A DNA stretch of 56,869 nt from Microbacterium sp. SS28 (GCF_022761035.1 NZ_JAKWJP010000009.1:1-56869), one strand, 5' to 3'; shown: positions 1-8,830, numbered from the stretch's first letter. Numbers and translations: made by a program. Notes: a model not told the origin generated them from the sequence alone.

Positions 1-60
1 ACCACGAGGTAATTTGGCATTTGACAAGTGCACGCTGTTGAGTTCTCAAGGATCGGATGC
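1..60 (-). other. rRNA operon leader (16S gene lies beyond left edge)
   Basis: Read on the minus strand, this stretch has CTTGAGAACTCAACAGCGTG followed by CACTTGTCAAATGCC and an A/T-rich tail. That combination is typical of the leader just upstream of 16S rRNA in Microbacteriaceae, carrying the antitermination and processing signals of actinobacterial rrn operons. Transcription runs leftward, so the mature 16S gene would begin just outside position 1. A similar GAGAACT motif also occurs before 23S in actinobacteria, so the 16S assignment is likely rather than proven. Confidence 0.7.
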
Positions 61-420
61 TCCTACCGCTCGGCTTCTCAGCCTCGCCAATAGGGCAACT
101 TCCTGTTCCCAGCTCCGGCAGTCCGCACTCAAGCGGCACATCACGAAGCTGGATGAAGAGGCCCGCGTTCCCGGCTCTAGGCCGTCGCGCTGGGCAACTT
201 CACTATCTTATCCCTTCCGCGCAGCTTGTCAAATCGGCTATCCGAGGCCGTATTCGGCAACTCAGTCAGCACTCTTCGACAGTCTCGAGGAGGGGAACCT
301 CCATCCTAGACCCGAAGGCACGCGACCCTCAAGGAGGATCAGGATGGGGGGTGGTTCTCCACTTGAGGGGGGTGAGGCTCTCGGCCTCTCCGCTTCCCTG
401 TGGGGCGAACAAGTAATAAG
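61..420 (-). promoter_or_regulatory. Putative rrn promoter region with two promoters
   Basis: The region between the rrn leader and the first gene has no credible coding sequence. On the minus strand I see two sigma70-type promoters. The distal one has TTGAGG (332-327), an 18-bp spacer and TAGGAT (308-303). The proximal one has TTGACA (232-227), a 16-bp spacer and TAAGAT (210-205). TTGACA is a perfect -35 box, rare in this GC-rich window, as expected for a strong rRNA promoter. The motif GGGCAACTTC occurs twice (about 92-101 and 192-201), possibly in the initiation or leader region. Positions 421-568 hold nothing I can assign. Confidence 0.6.
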
Positions 421-568
421 TTACGTGGCTCCCCACGGTTCGGCAAATCCTGCCCGCATCCCGGGCGTGTCATCGCGCATTGCCGCGGAAAGTCGCCGTT
501 CTGCGACCTGCCCGTCACGACGTCCGCGACGGGGCGTATCGTCGGCGCATGACGACGGGTGACGTGCG

Positions 569-1891
569 GTGAGCACCGAGCGAGTGCGCGACATCCTCGC
601 GGGTATGGGTCTCGAGCTCTCCGCAGTGGTCGGTGAGCCGCGGCATCCCGTGCCGTTGTCCTCTCGACTCGCCGTCGGTGAGCTCGCGTGGTCGGCCGTC
701 GCGGCGGCGTCGGCTTCCGCGGCGCAGCTCGCGGGAGCCGGCGCTGTGACCCTCGACCCCGACCGCATCGCGCTCGCCTACGCGAGCGAGCGGTTCGGCA
801 TGGTCGACGGCGTGGCCCCCGTCGCGTTCGCGCCGCTCTCGGGGTTCTTCCGCACGGCGGATGGATGGGTGCGCACGCATGGCAACTATCCGCATCATGC
901 CCGCGCGCTGCGCGAGGCTCTCGGGCTGGGGGACGAGGCGGGCACCGAAGACGTCGCCGCTGCTCTCGGCGACATCCCGGCGGACGAGGCTGAGCGAGCG
1001 ATCACCGCGAAGGGCGGCATCTGCGCCGCCGTCCGCGAGGAGCAGCCCGTCCTCGACGCCGCCCTGTGCGCCGAGCCCCTCGTGCGGATCGACCGACTCG
1101 GCGATGCCCTCCCTCGCCCAGGACACGGCACTCCGGATCGGCCGCTCGCGGGCGTGCGGGTGCTCGACCTGACGCGCGTCATCGCGGGACCCGTCGCGAC
1201 GCGCACGCTCGCGCTCTTCGGCGCGGAGGTGCTGCGCATCGATCCCCCGGCGATGCCCGAGATCCCGTGGCAGCACCTCGACACGGGTCACGGCAAGCGG
1301 TCCGCTCTGCTCGACCTGGACGAGCCGGCGCGGCGCGGCCGCTTCGACGAGCTGCTCGAGCAGGCCGACGTCGTCGTCCTGGGGTATCGGCCGGAAGGAC
1401 TCGCCCGGCTCGGACTCTCCCCCGACGAGATCGCGGCGCGCCGTCCCGGCGCCGTCATCGCGCAGCTCTCCGCCTGGGGAGCGCGCGACCGCCGGGGCTT
1501 CGACAGCATCGTCCAAGCGGCGTCGGGCATCTCGTGGGTCGAGTCGCGCGACGGCGAGACTCCCGGGGCGCTGCCGGCGCAGGCGCTCGACCACTCTGCG
1601 GGCTACCTGCTCGCGGCGGCCGTCATGGCACTGCTCGAACGGCGCGCGCGCGAGGGCGGGTCGTGGGTCGCCGAGACGTCGCTGCGTCGCGTCGCGTCGG
1701 AACTGCTCGGGATGCCGCGCACCGCCGAACCCTCCCCGCACCGTGTCGTCGACCCCGCCCCGCACACCCAGACGTTCGAGATCGACGGGGCCGCCGTCAC
1801 GACGGTCGGGCCGGCTCCGGCGTTCGAGGGCGGTCCCACCGCGTTCGCTGCGCCGCGGCCTTGGGGGCGCGACGATCCGTCGTGGCGCTGA
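569..1891 (+). CDS. CoA-transferase family III (CaiB/BaiF) protein
   Basis: Predicted family III CoA-transferase, which moves CoA between carboxylic acids through an enzyme-bound aspartyl-CoA. The protein has 440 residues. The recognisable nucleotide-binding half starts near residue 192 (PLAGVRVLDLTRVIAGP) and continues with the usual AEVLRID and GHGKRSALLDL blocks. The likely catalytic Asp is D341 in QALDHSAGY. The first 180 residues form an N-terminal unit seen in longer actinobacterial members, so this is probably a two-part member and not a fusion. It starts at GTG 569; no clear ribosome site is visible. It stands alone between the rrn promoters and a convergent thioesterase gene. Its substrate cannot be read from context; a 3-oxoadipate role is possible but unsupported. 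Confidence 0.8.
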   Translation: MSTERVRDILAGMGLELSAVVGEPRHPVPLSSRLAVGELAWSAVAAASASAAQLAGAGAVTLDPDRIALAYASERFGMVDGVAPVAFAPLSGFFRTADGWVRTHGNYPHHARALREALGLGDEAGTEDVAAALGDIPADEAERAITAKGGICAAVREEQPVLDAALCAEPLVRIDRLGDALPRPGHGTPDRPLAGVRVLDLTRVIAGPVATRTLALFGAEVLRIDPPAMPEIPWQHLDTGHGKRSALLDLDEPARRGRFDELLEQADVVVLGYRPEGLARLGLSPDEIAARRPGAVIAQLSAWGARDRRGFDSIVQAASGISWVESRDGETPGALPAQALDHSAGYLLAAAVMALLERRAREGGSWVAETSLRRVASELLGMPRTAEPSPHRVVDPAPHTQTFEIDGAAVTTVGPAPAFEGGPTAFAAPRPWGRDDPSWR

Positions 1892-1909
1892 GCCCGGGGA
1901 GCTGCCGGG

Positions 1910-2914
1910 TCACGCCTCGAGTGAGAGCGAGGCCGAGATCGGCACGATGCCTTCGCGCAGGCGGAGGATCTCTCGCGTGTGGTCCCACAGGCGCACGTCT
2001 TCGGCGGTCGCCGGCTCCCACGCCGGGACGGTCAGCGCGACGCCGTCCTCCCCCGGCACGACGAAGACGCTCAAGCACTGGGTCGTGAGCGTGAGCTCGC
2101 GCGGCGTCCGAGGATCGGACGTCGACACGCGGATGCTCAGATGCATGCTGTGCGCGCTCGTGTAGACGATGCGCGCCTCGACCTCGACGAGATCGCCGAT
2201 CCGCACGGGCGCGAAGAAGTGGATGCCGCCCGAGTACACGGCGACGGCGGCACTCGCGGCATCCCCGTCCCTCGCCCAGGAGGCGGCGCACGCGTAAGCC
2301 GCCTCGTCGATCCACCGCATCACGGTGCCGCCGTGCGCCTTGCCACCCCAGTTGACGACGCCCGGCGGCACGAGGAAGCGCATGGTGACGCGAGGGGCAC
2401 GCGTCGGCGCGCCGTAGTCCTCGCCGAGCATGAGCCGCTTGATCTCGGTGCGCGACGGGATGCGTTCGAGGGCGGCAGCCGCGAGCTTGTGATCCGAGCG
2501 GGAGGCGGGCTGCCACGCGGGCACCTCCGCCGGGCGGCCGTCGGGTCCCTTCGCGACGAAGATCAGGATGCAGGTCGTCGCGGGCGTGTAGCGGCGGGTC
2601 TCGACCTCTGCCGAGGAGACCGTCACGACGACGTGCATGCTCGTGCGGCCCGTGTGCACAAGGCGCGCCTGCACCTCGATGAGGCTCCCCGGCGGGATGG
2701 GACGGCGGTGGCGCACGTTGCCGACGTAGGCCGTGACGCAGTACGCGCCGGCCCAGCCGACGGCGCACGCATAGCCGGCCTTGTCGATCCACTCCATGAC
2801 GCTGCCCGCCGCGATCGAGCGCCCGCCCGCCGCCGTGTCGGCGGGGGTCGTCATGAATCGGAGTGTGATGCGGTCGTCGCGCCCGGCGGCACGAGACGTG
2901 GGGAGGTCGGTCAC
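1910..2914 (-). CDS. Acyl-CoA thioesterase with two hotdog domains
   Basis: Predicted acyl-CoA hydrolase releasing free acid and CoA in the cytoplasm. The 334-residue protein contains two tandem hotdog folds (about 10-135 and 165-305). Each has the family pattern: G-G-x-V-M-x-W-I-D-x-A-Y-A-C in repeat 2, with a slightly altered G-S-V-M-E-W-I-D-K-A-G-Y-A-C in repeat 1, followed by VEVEARIVYT or IEVQARLVHT. This matches the BACH/BFIT type. Repeat 2 keeps W-G-G-K-A-H-G-G, while repeat 1 has lost the His, suggesting asymmetric active sites. The start is GTG 2914, chosen because TAGGCT (2926-2921) lies exactly 6 bases upstream, a leaderless promoter arrangement. It is convergent with the preceding CoA-transferase gene. 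Confidence 0.85.
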   Translation of the reverse strand: MTDLPTSRAAGRDDRITLRFMTTPADTAAGGRSIAAGSVMEWIDKAGYACAVGWAGAYCVTAYVGNVRHRRPIPPGSLIEVQARLVHTGRTSMHVVVTVSSAEVETRRYTPATTCILIFVAKGPDGRPAEVPAWQPASRSDHKLAAAALERIPSRTEIKRLMLGEDYGAPTRAPRVTMRFLVPPGVVNWGGKAHGGTVMRWIDEAAYACAASWARDGDAASAAVAVYSGGIHFFAPVRIGDLVEVEARIVYTSAHSMHLSIRVSTSDPRTPRELTLTTQCLSVFVVPGEDGVALTVPAWEPATAEDVRLWDHTREILRLREGIVPISASLSLEA

Positions 2915-3024
2915 GGCGTCAGCCTAGGAGCGGGCAAACCGTGGGGACCAGGGCGTCGTCCGCCGGTGTCCGGCCGCGCTTGCCGCAGAGGAAAGAATCA
3001 CGGTTCTCGCGCGCTTCGGCTCGG

Positions 3025-3438
3025 TCAGGAACCCGTGCCGGCGTCTTCCGCGAGCACCTGCGCCGCGATGCGGAACGCCGTGTTCGCTGCAGGAACCCCG
3101 GAGTAGACCGCCGACTGCAGGATGACCTCACGGATCTCGTCGACCGTGAGCCCGTTGCGCAGCGCCGCCCGCAGGTGCATCGCGAGCTCTTCGTGGTGGC
3201 CGTGCGCGATGAGCGACGTCAGCACCGCGACCGACCGCGAACGGCGATCGAGACCCGGCCTCGACCACACGTCTCCCCACGCGACGCGCGTGATGAAGTC
3301 CTGGAAGTCCGCCGTCAGGTCGCTCGTTCCCGCGATCGCGCGGTCGACGTGCGCATCCGAGAGCACGGCGCGGCGCACAGCCATGCCCTGCTCCCAGCGC
3401 TGCTCGTCGGTGAGTCCCTCTCCGTCAGGCCGCGGCAT
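3025..3438 (-). CDS. pcaC: 4-carboxymuconolactone decarboxylase
   Basis: Decarboxylates 4-carboxymuconolactone to 3-oxoadipate enol-lactone in the protocatechuate branch of the beta-ketoadipate pathway. The 137-residue protein is a stand-alone CMD/AhpD-fold subunit of normal length. It has the conserved ITRVAWGDVWSRPGLDRRSRS segment (split here: ITRVAWGDVW, then SRPGLDRRSRS), the GHHEEL motif, and the NGLTVDEIREV stretch. It is the last gene of the leftward pcaHGBDC operon and its start overlaps the end of pcaD by 14 bases, indicating coupled translation. It is separate from pcaD, unlike the fused pcaL found in some actinobacteria. Confidence 0.93.
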   Translation of the reverse strand: MPRPDGEGLTDEQRWEQGMAVRRAVLSDAHVDRAIAGTSDLTADFQDFITRVAWGDVWSRPGLDRRSRSVAVLTSLIAHGHHEELAMHLRAALRNGLTVDEIREVILQSAVYSGVPAANTAFRIAAQVLAEDAGTGS

Positions 3439-4225
3439 TCGTCTGTCCTTCCGTCTGTGAATCGAAGAACTCGCGCAGCACGGCGGCCATCTCGTCCGGG
3501 TCGTCGGCGGGCGGCAGGTGCGAGGCGTCGGCGAGTCCGATGACGTGCCCGTTCTGGACGGATTCGGCGATCAGTCGCAGCGACGCCTCGGGCGTGACCT
3601 CGTCGTGCGCGCCCCACACGGCGAGGACGGGGACCTCGATCTCCTCGAGCAGCCGGCGCACGTCGTACTGGGCGAGGGCTTCGCAGCACAGCGCGTAGCT
3701 CTCGTCGTCGGTGTCCTGCAGGGCGTGCAGCAGGCGGCCCGTGATGACGGGGTTGCGCTCGATCGACCCGGGCGCGAACCACCGCTGCGCCGAGCCGATG
3801 ATGAGCGACGACGTGCTCTGCGCGCGCACGTCGGCGGCGCGCGCGGTCCACCCTTCGGGATCGCCGATCTTGGCTCCCGACGCGATGATGGCGGCGGCCG
3901 AGACGACATCCGGATGCCGCAGCAGCAGCTCGAGGCCGACGGCGCCGCCGAGCGACACTCCCGCGTAGTAGGCGCGAGAGGCGCCGAGCGCGGTGATGGT
4001 GCGGGCGACGGCATCCGCGATCCCGCCGATCGTGAAGTGCTCGCGCGCGGGCGCGGCTGCGCCGTGCCCCGGCAGGTCGAGGAGCGTCACGCGATAGCTG
4101 TCGACGAGCGACGGGACGACGGCCTCCCAGAGGACCGACGACGTGCCGAGCGAGGCGGCCAGCACGAGGAGCGGTGCGTCGGCGGGGCCTGTGGGAGGCG
4201 TGAGGGCGATGGGCGGGATCGTCAT
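3425..4225 (-). CDS. pcaD: 3-oxoadipate enol-lactonase
   Basis: Alpha/beta hydrolase that opens 3-oxoadipate enol-lactone to 3-oxoadipate. The 266 residues include the oxyanion region ASLGTS (24-29), the nucleophile elbow G-V-S91-L-G, the acid in GAHDEVTPE, and the His in LADASHLPPADDP. ATG 4225 is chosen because it overlaps the pcaB stop by four bases (ATGA type), and the upstream reading frame is only a GC-rich extension inside pcaB. The operon context (pcaB before, pcaC after) supports the specific name over a generic hydrolase. Confidence 0.93.
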   Translation of the reverse strand: MTIPPIALTPPTGPADAPLLVLAASLGTSSVLWEAVVPSLVDSYRVTLLDLPGHGAAAPAREHFTIGGIADAVARTITALGASRAYYAGVSLGGAVGLELLLRHPDVVSAAAIIASGAKIGDPEGWTARAADVRAQSTSSLIIGSAQRWFAPGSIERNPVITGRLLHALQDTDDESYALCCEALAQYDVRRLLEEIEVPVLAVWGAHDEVTPEASLRLIAESVQNGHVIGLADASHLPPADDPDEMAAVLREFFDSQTEGQTNAAA

Positions 4226-5577
4226 GCTTCCTCGATCTCTGCGGTGGAGCCGGTGACCCGGTCGACGAGCTCGCCGGCGAGACCCGTGTAGCGCGCGGGG
4301 TCGAGCAGCGGGCCGACGTCGACGCTCGACGTGCCGGCCTCGATGAGGGCCTCTTCGATGAGGGCCTCGAGGTCTTCGCCCTCGGCCGCGGCGCTCACGA
4401 TCGCGGCGACACGCGCGGCGCCGACGACGGGGCCGAGCACGAGCGAGACGCGCTCGGCGAGCAGCAGGCCACGCGTGAGCGCGAGGTTTCGGGCGACGGC
4501 GTCGCTGTCGACCCGCAGCCCGCGTGCGAGGGACGCGGCGTGCGCCGAGGCGCCGAGCGCGAGGCGGAGCAGGTCGCGCAGCGCCGGCCACTCCGCATGC
4601 CACGCGCCGTCGGGTCGCTCGTCGACGGCGAGCGCCGCCGCGAGGTGCAGGGTCGCGCCGAGCTGGGGAGCGCGCAGCGCCGCGGACCGGATGAGGACGG
4701 ATGCTGCGGGGTTCTGCTTCTGCGGCATCGCCGAAGATCCGCCGCCCGATCCTTCGGCGAGCTCGCCGATCTCGGTGCGGCTCAGGGTCGCGACATCCGC
4801 CGCCAGCACCCCGGCGGCGTCGATCGCCTGCACGAGCGCGTCGCCGAGCTCGGTGACGGGCCAGCGCGTCGTGTGCCACGGCGCTTCGGGCGCAGCCAGG
4901 CCGAGTCCGCGCGCGAAGGCGCCCGGCAGGCCCGAGGCGACCTCGGGCCCCGCGTGCTCGACGAAGGATGCGAGGGTCCCGCCGGCGCCGCCGAGCTGGG
5001 CGGGCAGCTGCGCGGCCGCGGCATCCACTCTCTCGATCGCCCGGCGGATGCCGCGCACCCACGTCGACGCGCGCAGTCCGACAGTCGTGGGGACGGCGTG
5101 CTGAGTCAGGGTGCGGGCCGCCGCCACCTCGTCGCGATGCGCCGCGGCGAGCGCCGTGAGCGCGGCCTCGGTCTCCCGGAGCGACGCCGCGATGAGTCCC
5201 GTGGCGCGCTTCGCGACGAGCATGAGGGCGGAGTCGAGGATGTCCTGGCTCGTCGCACCGCGGTGCACCCACGCGCGGTCGGCGGAGGGGACGCGAGCCT
5301 TGAGGAGCCGGACGAGCGGGATGACGGGATTGCCGCCCGCGACGGATGACTCGGCGAGCGCTCGCGCGTCGATCGGGTCGGTGCCGCCGGGGCGTGCGTC
5401 CTCGAGCGCCGCGGCGACGGCGGCTGCGGGGGCAGCCACGCCGAGCGAGGCGTACGCGTGGACCAGGGCCACCTCGGCGTCGACGAGCGCGGCGAGGATC
5501 GCGGCATCCGTCACGACATCGTCGTGCCCCACGGTGACGGGAGACAGCAGACCGACGTCGCGGGCGTGCTCGCTCAC
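4222..5577 (-). CDS. pcaB: 3-carboxy-cis,cis-muconate cycloisomerase
   Basis: Cyclises 3-carboxy-cis,cis-muconate to 4-carboxymuconolactone, following ring cleavage by PcaHG. The 451 residues show the three conserved regions of the fumarase/aspartase superfamily: WVHRGATSQD (103-112), LTQHAVPTT (157-165) and the signature GSSAMPQKQNP (280-290). It lies 16 bases after pcaG and overlaps pcaD by four bases. The superfamily also includes adenylosuccinate lyase, but the shorter C-terminus and the pca neighbours settle the assignment. Confidence 0.94.
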   Translation of the reverse strand: MSEHARDVGLLSPVTVGHDDVVTDAAILAALVDAEVALVHAYASLGVAAPAAAVAAALEDARPGGTDPIDARALAESSVAGGNPVIPLVRLLKARVPSADRAWVHRGATSQDILDSALMLVAKRATGLIAASLRETEAALTALAAAHRDEVAAARTLTQHAVPTTVGLRASTWVRGIRRAIERVDAAAAQLPAQLGGAGGTLASFVEHAGPEVASGLPGAFARGLGLAAPEAPWHTTRWPVTELGDALVQAIDAAGVLAADVATLSRTEIGELAEGSGGGSSAMPQKQNPAASVLIRSAALRAPQLGATLHLAAALAVDERPDGAWHAEWPALRDLLRLALGASAHAASLARGLRVDSDAVARNLALTRGLLLAERVSLVLGPVVGAARVAAIVSAAAEGEDLEALIEEALIEAGTSSVDVGPLLDPARYTGLAGELVDRVTGSTAEIEEA

Positions 5578-5593
5578 TTCTCCACCACCCCCA

Positions 5594-6184
5594 TCAGAAC
5601 GTCAGGAAGACGGTCTCTCCCTCGCCCTGCAGCCGGATGTCGAAGTGGAGTCCGCCGTCGGGCGTGCGCGTCGCGATGAGCGTAGCGCGCTCGTCCTCGT
5701 CGAGGGAGGCCAGCAGCGGGTCGGCGGCGAGGGCCTCGGCGCCCTCGGGCAGGTAGGCGCGCGTGTGCAGCTTGTCGGGCAGCCCGCGCGCGAACACGAT
5801 GACCGCGAGGAACGGCGCCTCGCCGGAGGTCGAGCCGGGATTGCGCGTCCAGAACTCGTAGCGTCCTTCGTCGGTCGTGTAGGCGCGGCCGTATCCCGTG
5901 AACGTGTGGTCGTCGCGGCGACGCGAGCCGCGCCCGCGCGGGATGCTGCCGTCGGCGTCGGCGCCCCAGATCTCGATGCAGGCGTCGGGGATCGGCTGGC
6001 CCGCGCCGTCATACACCGTGCCGCCGACGAGGATCGCGCCGGGCGAGTGCGGGAACGCGACCTCGTGCATCTTCGGGTAGTTGATGCCGAACGCGAAGAA
6101 CGGCCCGATCGTCTGGCCCGGCGACTTCTCGTGCGTCTTCGGCGGGCGCGCCGCGAGGGCGGCGGCGGTGTCGTGCGTGCTCAT
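5594..6184 (-). CDS. pcaG: Protocatechuate 3,4-dioxygenase, alpha subunit
   Basis: Alpha subunit of the intradiol ring-cleaving dioxygenase that converts protocatechuate to 3-carboxy-cis,cis-muconate. The 196-residue protein has the subunit's opening TPGQTIGPFF-like segment (here SPGQTIGPFFAFG, about 21-33), the intradiol core with IPDACIEIWGADADG, and a C-terminal half ending HFDIRLQGEGETVF. The alpha subunit lacks the iron-binding set, which PcaH carries. The start ATG 6184 shares one base with the pcaH stop (TGATG), so the two subunits are translationally coupled for stoichiometric assembly. Confidence 0.94.
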   Translation of the reverse strand: MSTHDTAAALAARPPKTHEKSPGQTIGPFFAFGINYPKMHEVAFPHSPGAILVGGTVYDGAGQPIPDACIEIWGADADGSIPRGRGSRRRDDHTFTGYGRAYTTDEGRYEFWTRNPGSTSGEAPFLAVIVFARGLPDKLHTRAYLPEGAEALAADPLLASLDEDERATLIATRTPDGGLHFDIRLQGEGETVFLTF

Positions 6185-7053
6185 CAGTGTTCGCCCTCCT
6201 CGGGCTCGAACCACGTGGCGTCGGGACCGTCGACGACGATGTCCCAGCGGTACCCCATCGAGAACTCGGGCACCGTCAGGTCGTGGTCGTACGTCGCGAT
6301 GAGCCGCTCGCGGTCCTTCTGGCTGCGGATCGTGTTGTAGATGGGGTCGAGCGGGAACAGCGGGTCGCCGGGGAAGTACACCTGCGTGATGATCCGCTGC
6401 GTGAAACCCGGCCCGAAGACCGAGAAGTGGATGTGCGCGGGGCGCCACGCGTTGATGTGGTTCTTCCACGGGTACGGACCCGGCTTGATCGTCGTGAACC
6501 GGTATTCGCCCGCGTCGTTGGTGACGATGCGGCCGGCACCCGTGAAGTTCGGGTCGAGGGGGGCGGGATGTTGGTCACGCTGATGGATGTAGCGTCCTGC
6601 CGCGTTCGCCTGCCAGATCTCGACGAGCTGGTTGCGCAGCGGCCTGCCCCACGAGTCGAGCAGTCGGCCCTCGATCGTCATGCGCTCGCCCTGGGGCTCC
6701 CCCGTGTGCTGCAGCGTCAGGTCGGACTCGATGAGGGCGACGTCGCGCTGCCCGAATGCCGGCGAGAACAGCTCGATCGTCTCGGGATCGACGAGCCGGG
6801 GGTTCTTCGTCGGGTGGCGCAGGATGCTCGAGCGGTACGGCGCGAAGTCGTACAGCGTCGCGGGCACCTTCTCTCCCGCGGCCAGGCGGGACTCGGCATC
6901 CGCGTGGAGATCCTTGATCTCCTGCGTGATCGCGGCCTGCGTCGGCATGTCGTGCGACGCGAGGAGCGTCTCGGGCGCCGCGGCGGTCTGGTCGAGGACG
7001 ACGGAGGACGAGAAGGCCTCCTGACTCTGCGGATCGGACTCGACAGCGGTCAT
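6184..7053 (-). CDS. pcaH: Protocatechuate 3,4-dioxygenase, beta subunit
   Basis: Catalytic Fe(III) subunit of protocatechuate 3,4-dioxygenase. The expected four ligands are visible: Tyr in AAGRYIHQRDQ, Tyr in PGPYPWKNH, and the two His of WRPAHIHFSVFG. At 289 residues it is longer than the roughly 240 usual for PcaH; the extra part is an N-terminal extension ahead of the conserved core. The start is ATG 7053, preceded by a good AAGGAG five bases upstream; an in-frame start at 7074 lacks one. It is the first gene of the operon, 77 bases downstream of an IclR regulator gene that is transcribed in the same direction. Confidence 0.94.
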   Translation of the reverse strand: MTAVESDPQSQEAFSSSVVLDQTAAAPETLLASHDMPTQAAITQEIKDLHADAESRLAAGEKVPATLYDFAPYRSSILRHPTKNPRLVDPETIELFSPAFGQRDVALIESDLTLQHTGEPQGERMTIEGRLLDSWGRPLRNQLVEIWQANAAGRYIHQRDQHPAPLDPNFTGAGRIVTNDAGEYRFTTIKPGPYPWKNHINAWRPAHIHFSVFGPGFTQRIITQVYFPGDPLFPLDPIYNTIRSQKDRERLIATYDHDLTVPEFSMGYRWDIVVDGPDATWFEPEEGEH

Positions 7054-7130
7054 GGGTCTCCTTCGACGGCGCACTCTGGTCGTTGAAAAGGGTGACAGCC
7101 GACGGAGGGGCGGACGGCAGGGAGTCCCGC

Positions 7131-7895
7131 TCAGTGGGAATCGAGGAGGGCGGAGCGGATGTCGCGCGCCGCCTGCACGACGAGCGGAGCGAGCCGGCGC
7201 TCATCGGCCCGCTCGAGGTGCACGACCACGCCGACGGCCGCGGGCGGCAGTCCGTCGATCGGGCCGAGGGCAGCCGCGACCGAGACGTTGCCGAGCGTCA
7301 TCTCCTCGTGCGTCGTCGCGAAGCCGCGCGCCCGTGCGCGCTCGAGGTCGGCCCGCAGGTTGGCCTCGGAGGTGATCGAGTGCGTCGTCTCGCGCTCGAG
7401 GGGGTGCGCGAAATAGCGCTCGAGCCACAGCGCGTCGCGCGTCGCGAGAAGCGCCTTGCCGACCCCCGTCGTATGCAGTGGATGCCGCCCGCCCATGCGG
7501 CTCAGCGTCGGTATCGAGCTCGTCCCCGTGACGCGGCCGACGTACAGCGCCGTTGCGGACTCCGGGGTCGGGGCGTCGAGCACCGCGAGATGCACGTTCT
7601 CGCCCGTCGCCTCGTACAGCCGGAGCATGTGCGGGAGCGCCGTCTCGCGCAGCCGCAGCGAGAGCGGGGAGAGCTCGCCGAGCTCCCACAGGCGCGTGCC
7701 GATCGTGTAGCGGTGGCCGGGCGCGCGGGTCAGGAGTCCCGCCGCGGTGAGCTGCGCGATGAGCCGGTGCAGGGTCGAAGACGCGAGCCCCGTCCGCGCG
7801 CCGATTCCGGCGGCGGTCAGGGCGGGCTCCTCGTCGGAGAAGCACTGGAGCACACGCATCGTGCGCGTCAGCACGCCTTCGCCGTCTTCGGCCAC
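7131..7895 (-). CDS. IclR-family regulator, probable pca operon regulator
   Basis: DNA-binding regulator with an N-terminal winged helix (about 8-65, including TGLASSTLHRLIAQLTAAGLL) and a C-terminal IclR effector domain with GGRHPLHTTGVGKALLA. It has 254 residues from GTG 7895, chosen for the GGGAGGAG sequence just upstream; a longer frame to 7967 lacks such a site. Family members near pca genes (PcaR, PcaU) sense protocatechuate or 3-oxoadipate. It lies immediately upstream of pcaHGBDC on the same strand and divergent from a second IclR gene, so control of the pca operon is the natural inference. Confidence 0.85.
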   Translation of the reverse strand: MAEDGEGVLTRTMRVLQCFSDEEPALTAAGIGARTGLASSTLHRLIAQLTAAGLLTRAPGHRYTIGTRLWELGELSPLSLRLRETALPHMLRLYEATGENVHLAVLDAPTPESATALYVGRVTGTSSIPTLSRMGGRHPLHTTGVGKALLATRDALWLERYFAHPLERETTHSITSEANLRADLERARARGFATTHEEMTLGNVSVAAALGPIDGLPPAAVGVVVHLERADERRLAPLVVQAARDIRSALLDSH

Positions 7896-7976
7896 GGGCT
7901 CCTCCCGGTCCGAGGGTACCCGCCGGACACGCGGTGCGGCGGGGACGCGGCATCCCGTGCATGCCATCCTGGGGCC

Positions 7977-8726
7977 ATGGCCAACTCGTCGTCGGGCGAC
8001 TCGATGACGCAGCGCATCGTGCGCGTGCTCGAGACGTTCACGGCGGATCGGACGGCACAGACGGCGTCCGAGATCGGCCGGCGGGCGGGTCTGCCGTCAT
8101 CCACGGCGCATCGCGTCGTCGACGACCTCGTGCGCGAGGGGCTGCTCGAGCGGGACGAAGAGCACCGCGTGCGGCTCGGGATGCGCCTGTGGGAGCTCGC
8201 GCTGCGCGGCTCGAGCGCGCTGCGGCTGCGGCAGGCGGCGCTTCCTTCGATGGAGCGCGTGCAGGCGCGCGTGCGCGAGCACACGCAGCTCGCGGTGCTC
8301 GAGCACGACTCCGCGCTGTTCCTCGAGCGCCTGTCGCACCCCGACGCCGGCGCGAACATCACGCGCATCGCGGGGCGGCTGCCCCTTCACGCCTCGTCGT
8401 CGGGGCTCGTCCTGCTCGCCTACGCCGAGCGCGAGGTGCAGGATCGCGTGCTGACGGGGCCTCTCGCCGCGGTCGGACCGGGGACGGTGACGGATGCCGC
8501 GACCCTGCGGCGCGTCCTCGCCGGCATCCGTCGCTCGGGATTCGTCGTTTCGCCCGGGTCCGTCGAGGCGGTCTCGACCGGCGTTGCGGTGCCCGTCCGG
8601 GACGAGACGGGCGAAGTCGTCGCGGCGCTCTCGGTCGTGCTGCCGCGCGAGACGCCGGCCGAGGTCGCGGTCACCGAGCTGCTGCGCGCCGCCCGCGACA
8701 TCCGGGCTGCGCTCTCTCGGCGCTGA
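7977..8726 (+). CDS. IclR-family regulator, probable pobA regulator
   Basis: Second IclR-type regulator, 249 residues. It has a winged helix (about 8-70, with AGLPSSTAHRVVDDLVREGLL) and an effector domain with AGRLPLHASSSGLVLLAYA. ATG 7977 is preceded by CATCCT six bases upstream, a weak leaderless-type -10 box. The gene is divergent from the pca-linked IclR gene (81 bases between) and is followed on the same strand by pobA after a 226-base gap containing a long inverted repeat. Known PobR proteins of the IclR family activate pobA in response to 4-hydroxybenzoate; that role is inferred here. Confidence 0.85.
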   Translation: MANSSSGDSMTQRIVRVLETFTADRTAQTASEIGRRAGLPSSTAHRVVDDLVREGLLERDEEHRVRLGMRLWELALRGSSALRLRQAALPSMERVQARVREHTQLAVLEHDSALFLERLSHPDAGANITRIAGRLPLHASSSGLVLLAYAEREVQDRVLTGPLAAVGPGTVTDAATLRRVLAGIRRSGFVVSPGSVEAVSTGVAVPVRDETGEVVAALSVVLPRETPAEVAVTELLRAARDIRAALSRR

Positions 8727-8761
8727 CCCCTCCCGTCGGGCCGCGCCGCCGCCCCCGATCG

Positions 8762-8830
8762 ACAGGTCAACCACGCGTTCACAGGAGGAATCGGCGCCCC
8801 AAACGTCCTGCAGATGCGTGGTTGACCTGT
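8762..8830. promoter_or_regulatory. Perfect 15-bp inverted repeat upstream of pobA
   Basis: ACAGGTCAACCACGC (8762-8776) is repeated as its exact reverse complement GCGTGGTTGACCTGT (8816-8830), 39 bases apart, between the IclR gene stop and the pobA start (8953). The spacing equals about 5.1 helical turns centre to centre (54 bp), so two dimers could bind the same face. Most likely this is the operator for one of the two IclR regulators. A terminator for the upstream gene is less likely because no T-run follows and the loop is long. Confidence 0.6.

Noticed and set aside
14..562. A 182-codon plus-strand frame over the rrn leader and promoters
   Set aside because: It crosses the conserved rRNA leader and two promoters, has no family similarity and no start signal.
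569..1891. Reading the first CoA-transferase as the 3-oxoadipate CoA-transferase of the pca pathway
   Set aside because: PcaIJ belongs to family I with two subunits. This protein is family III and is not in the pca operon.
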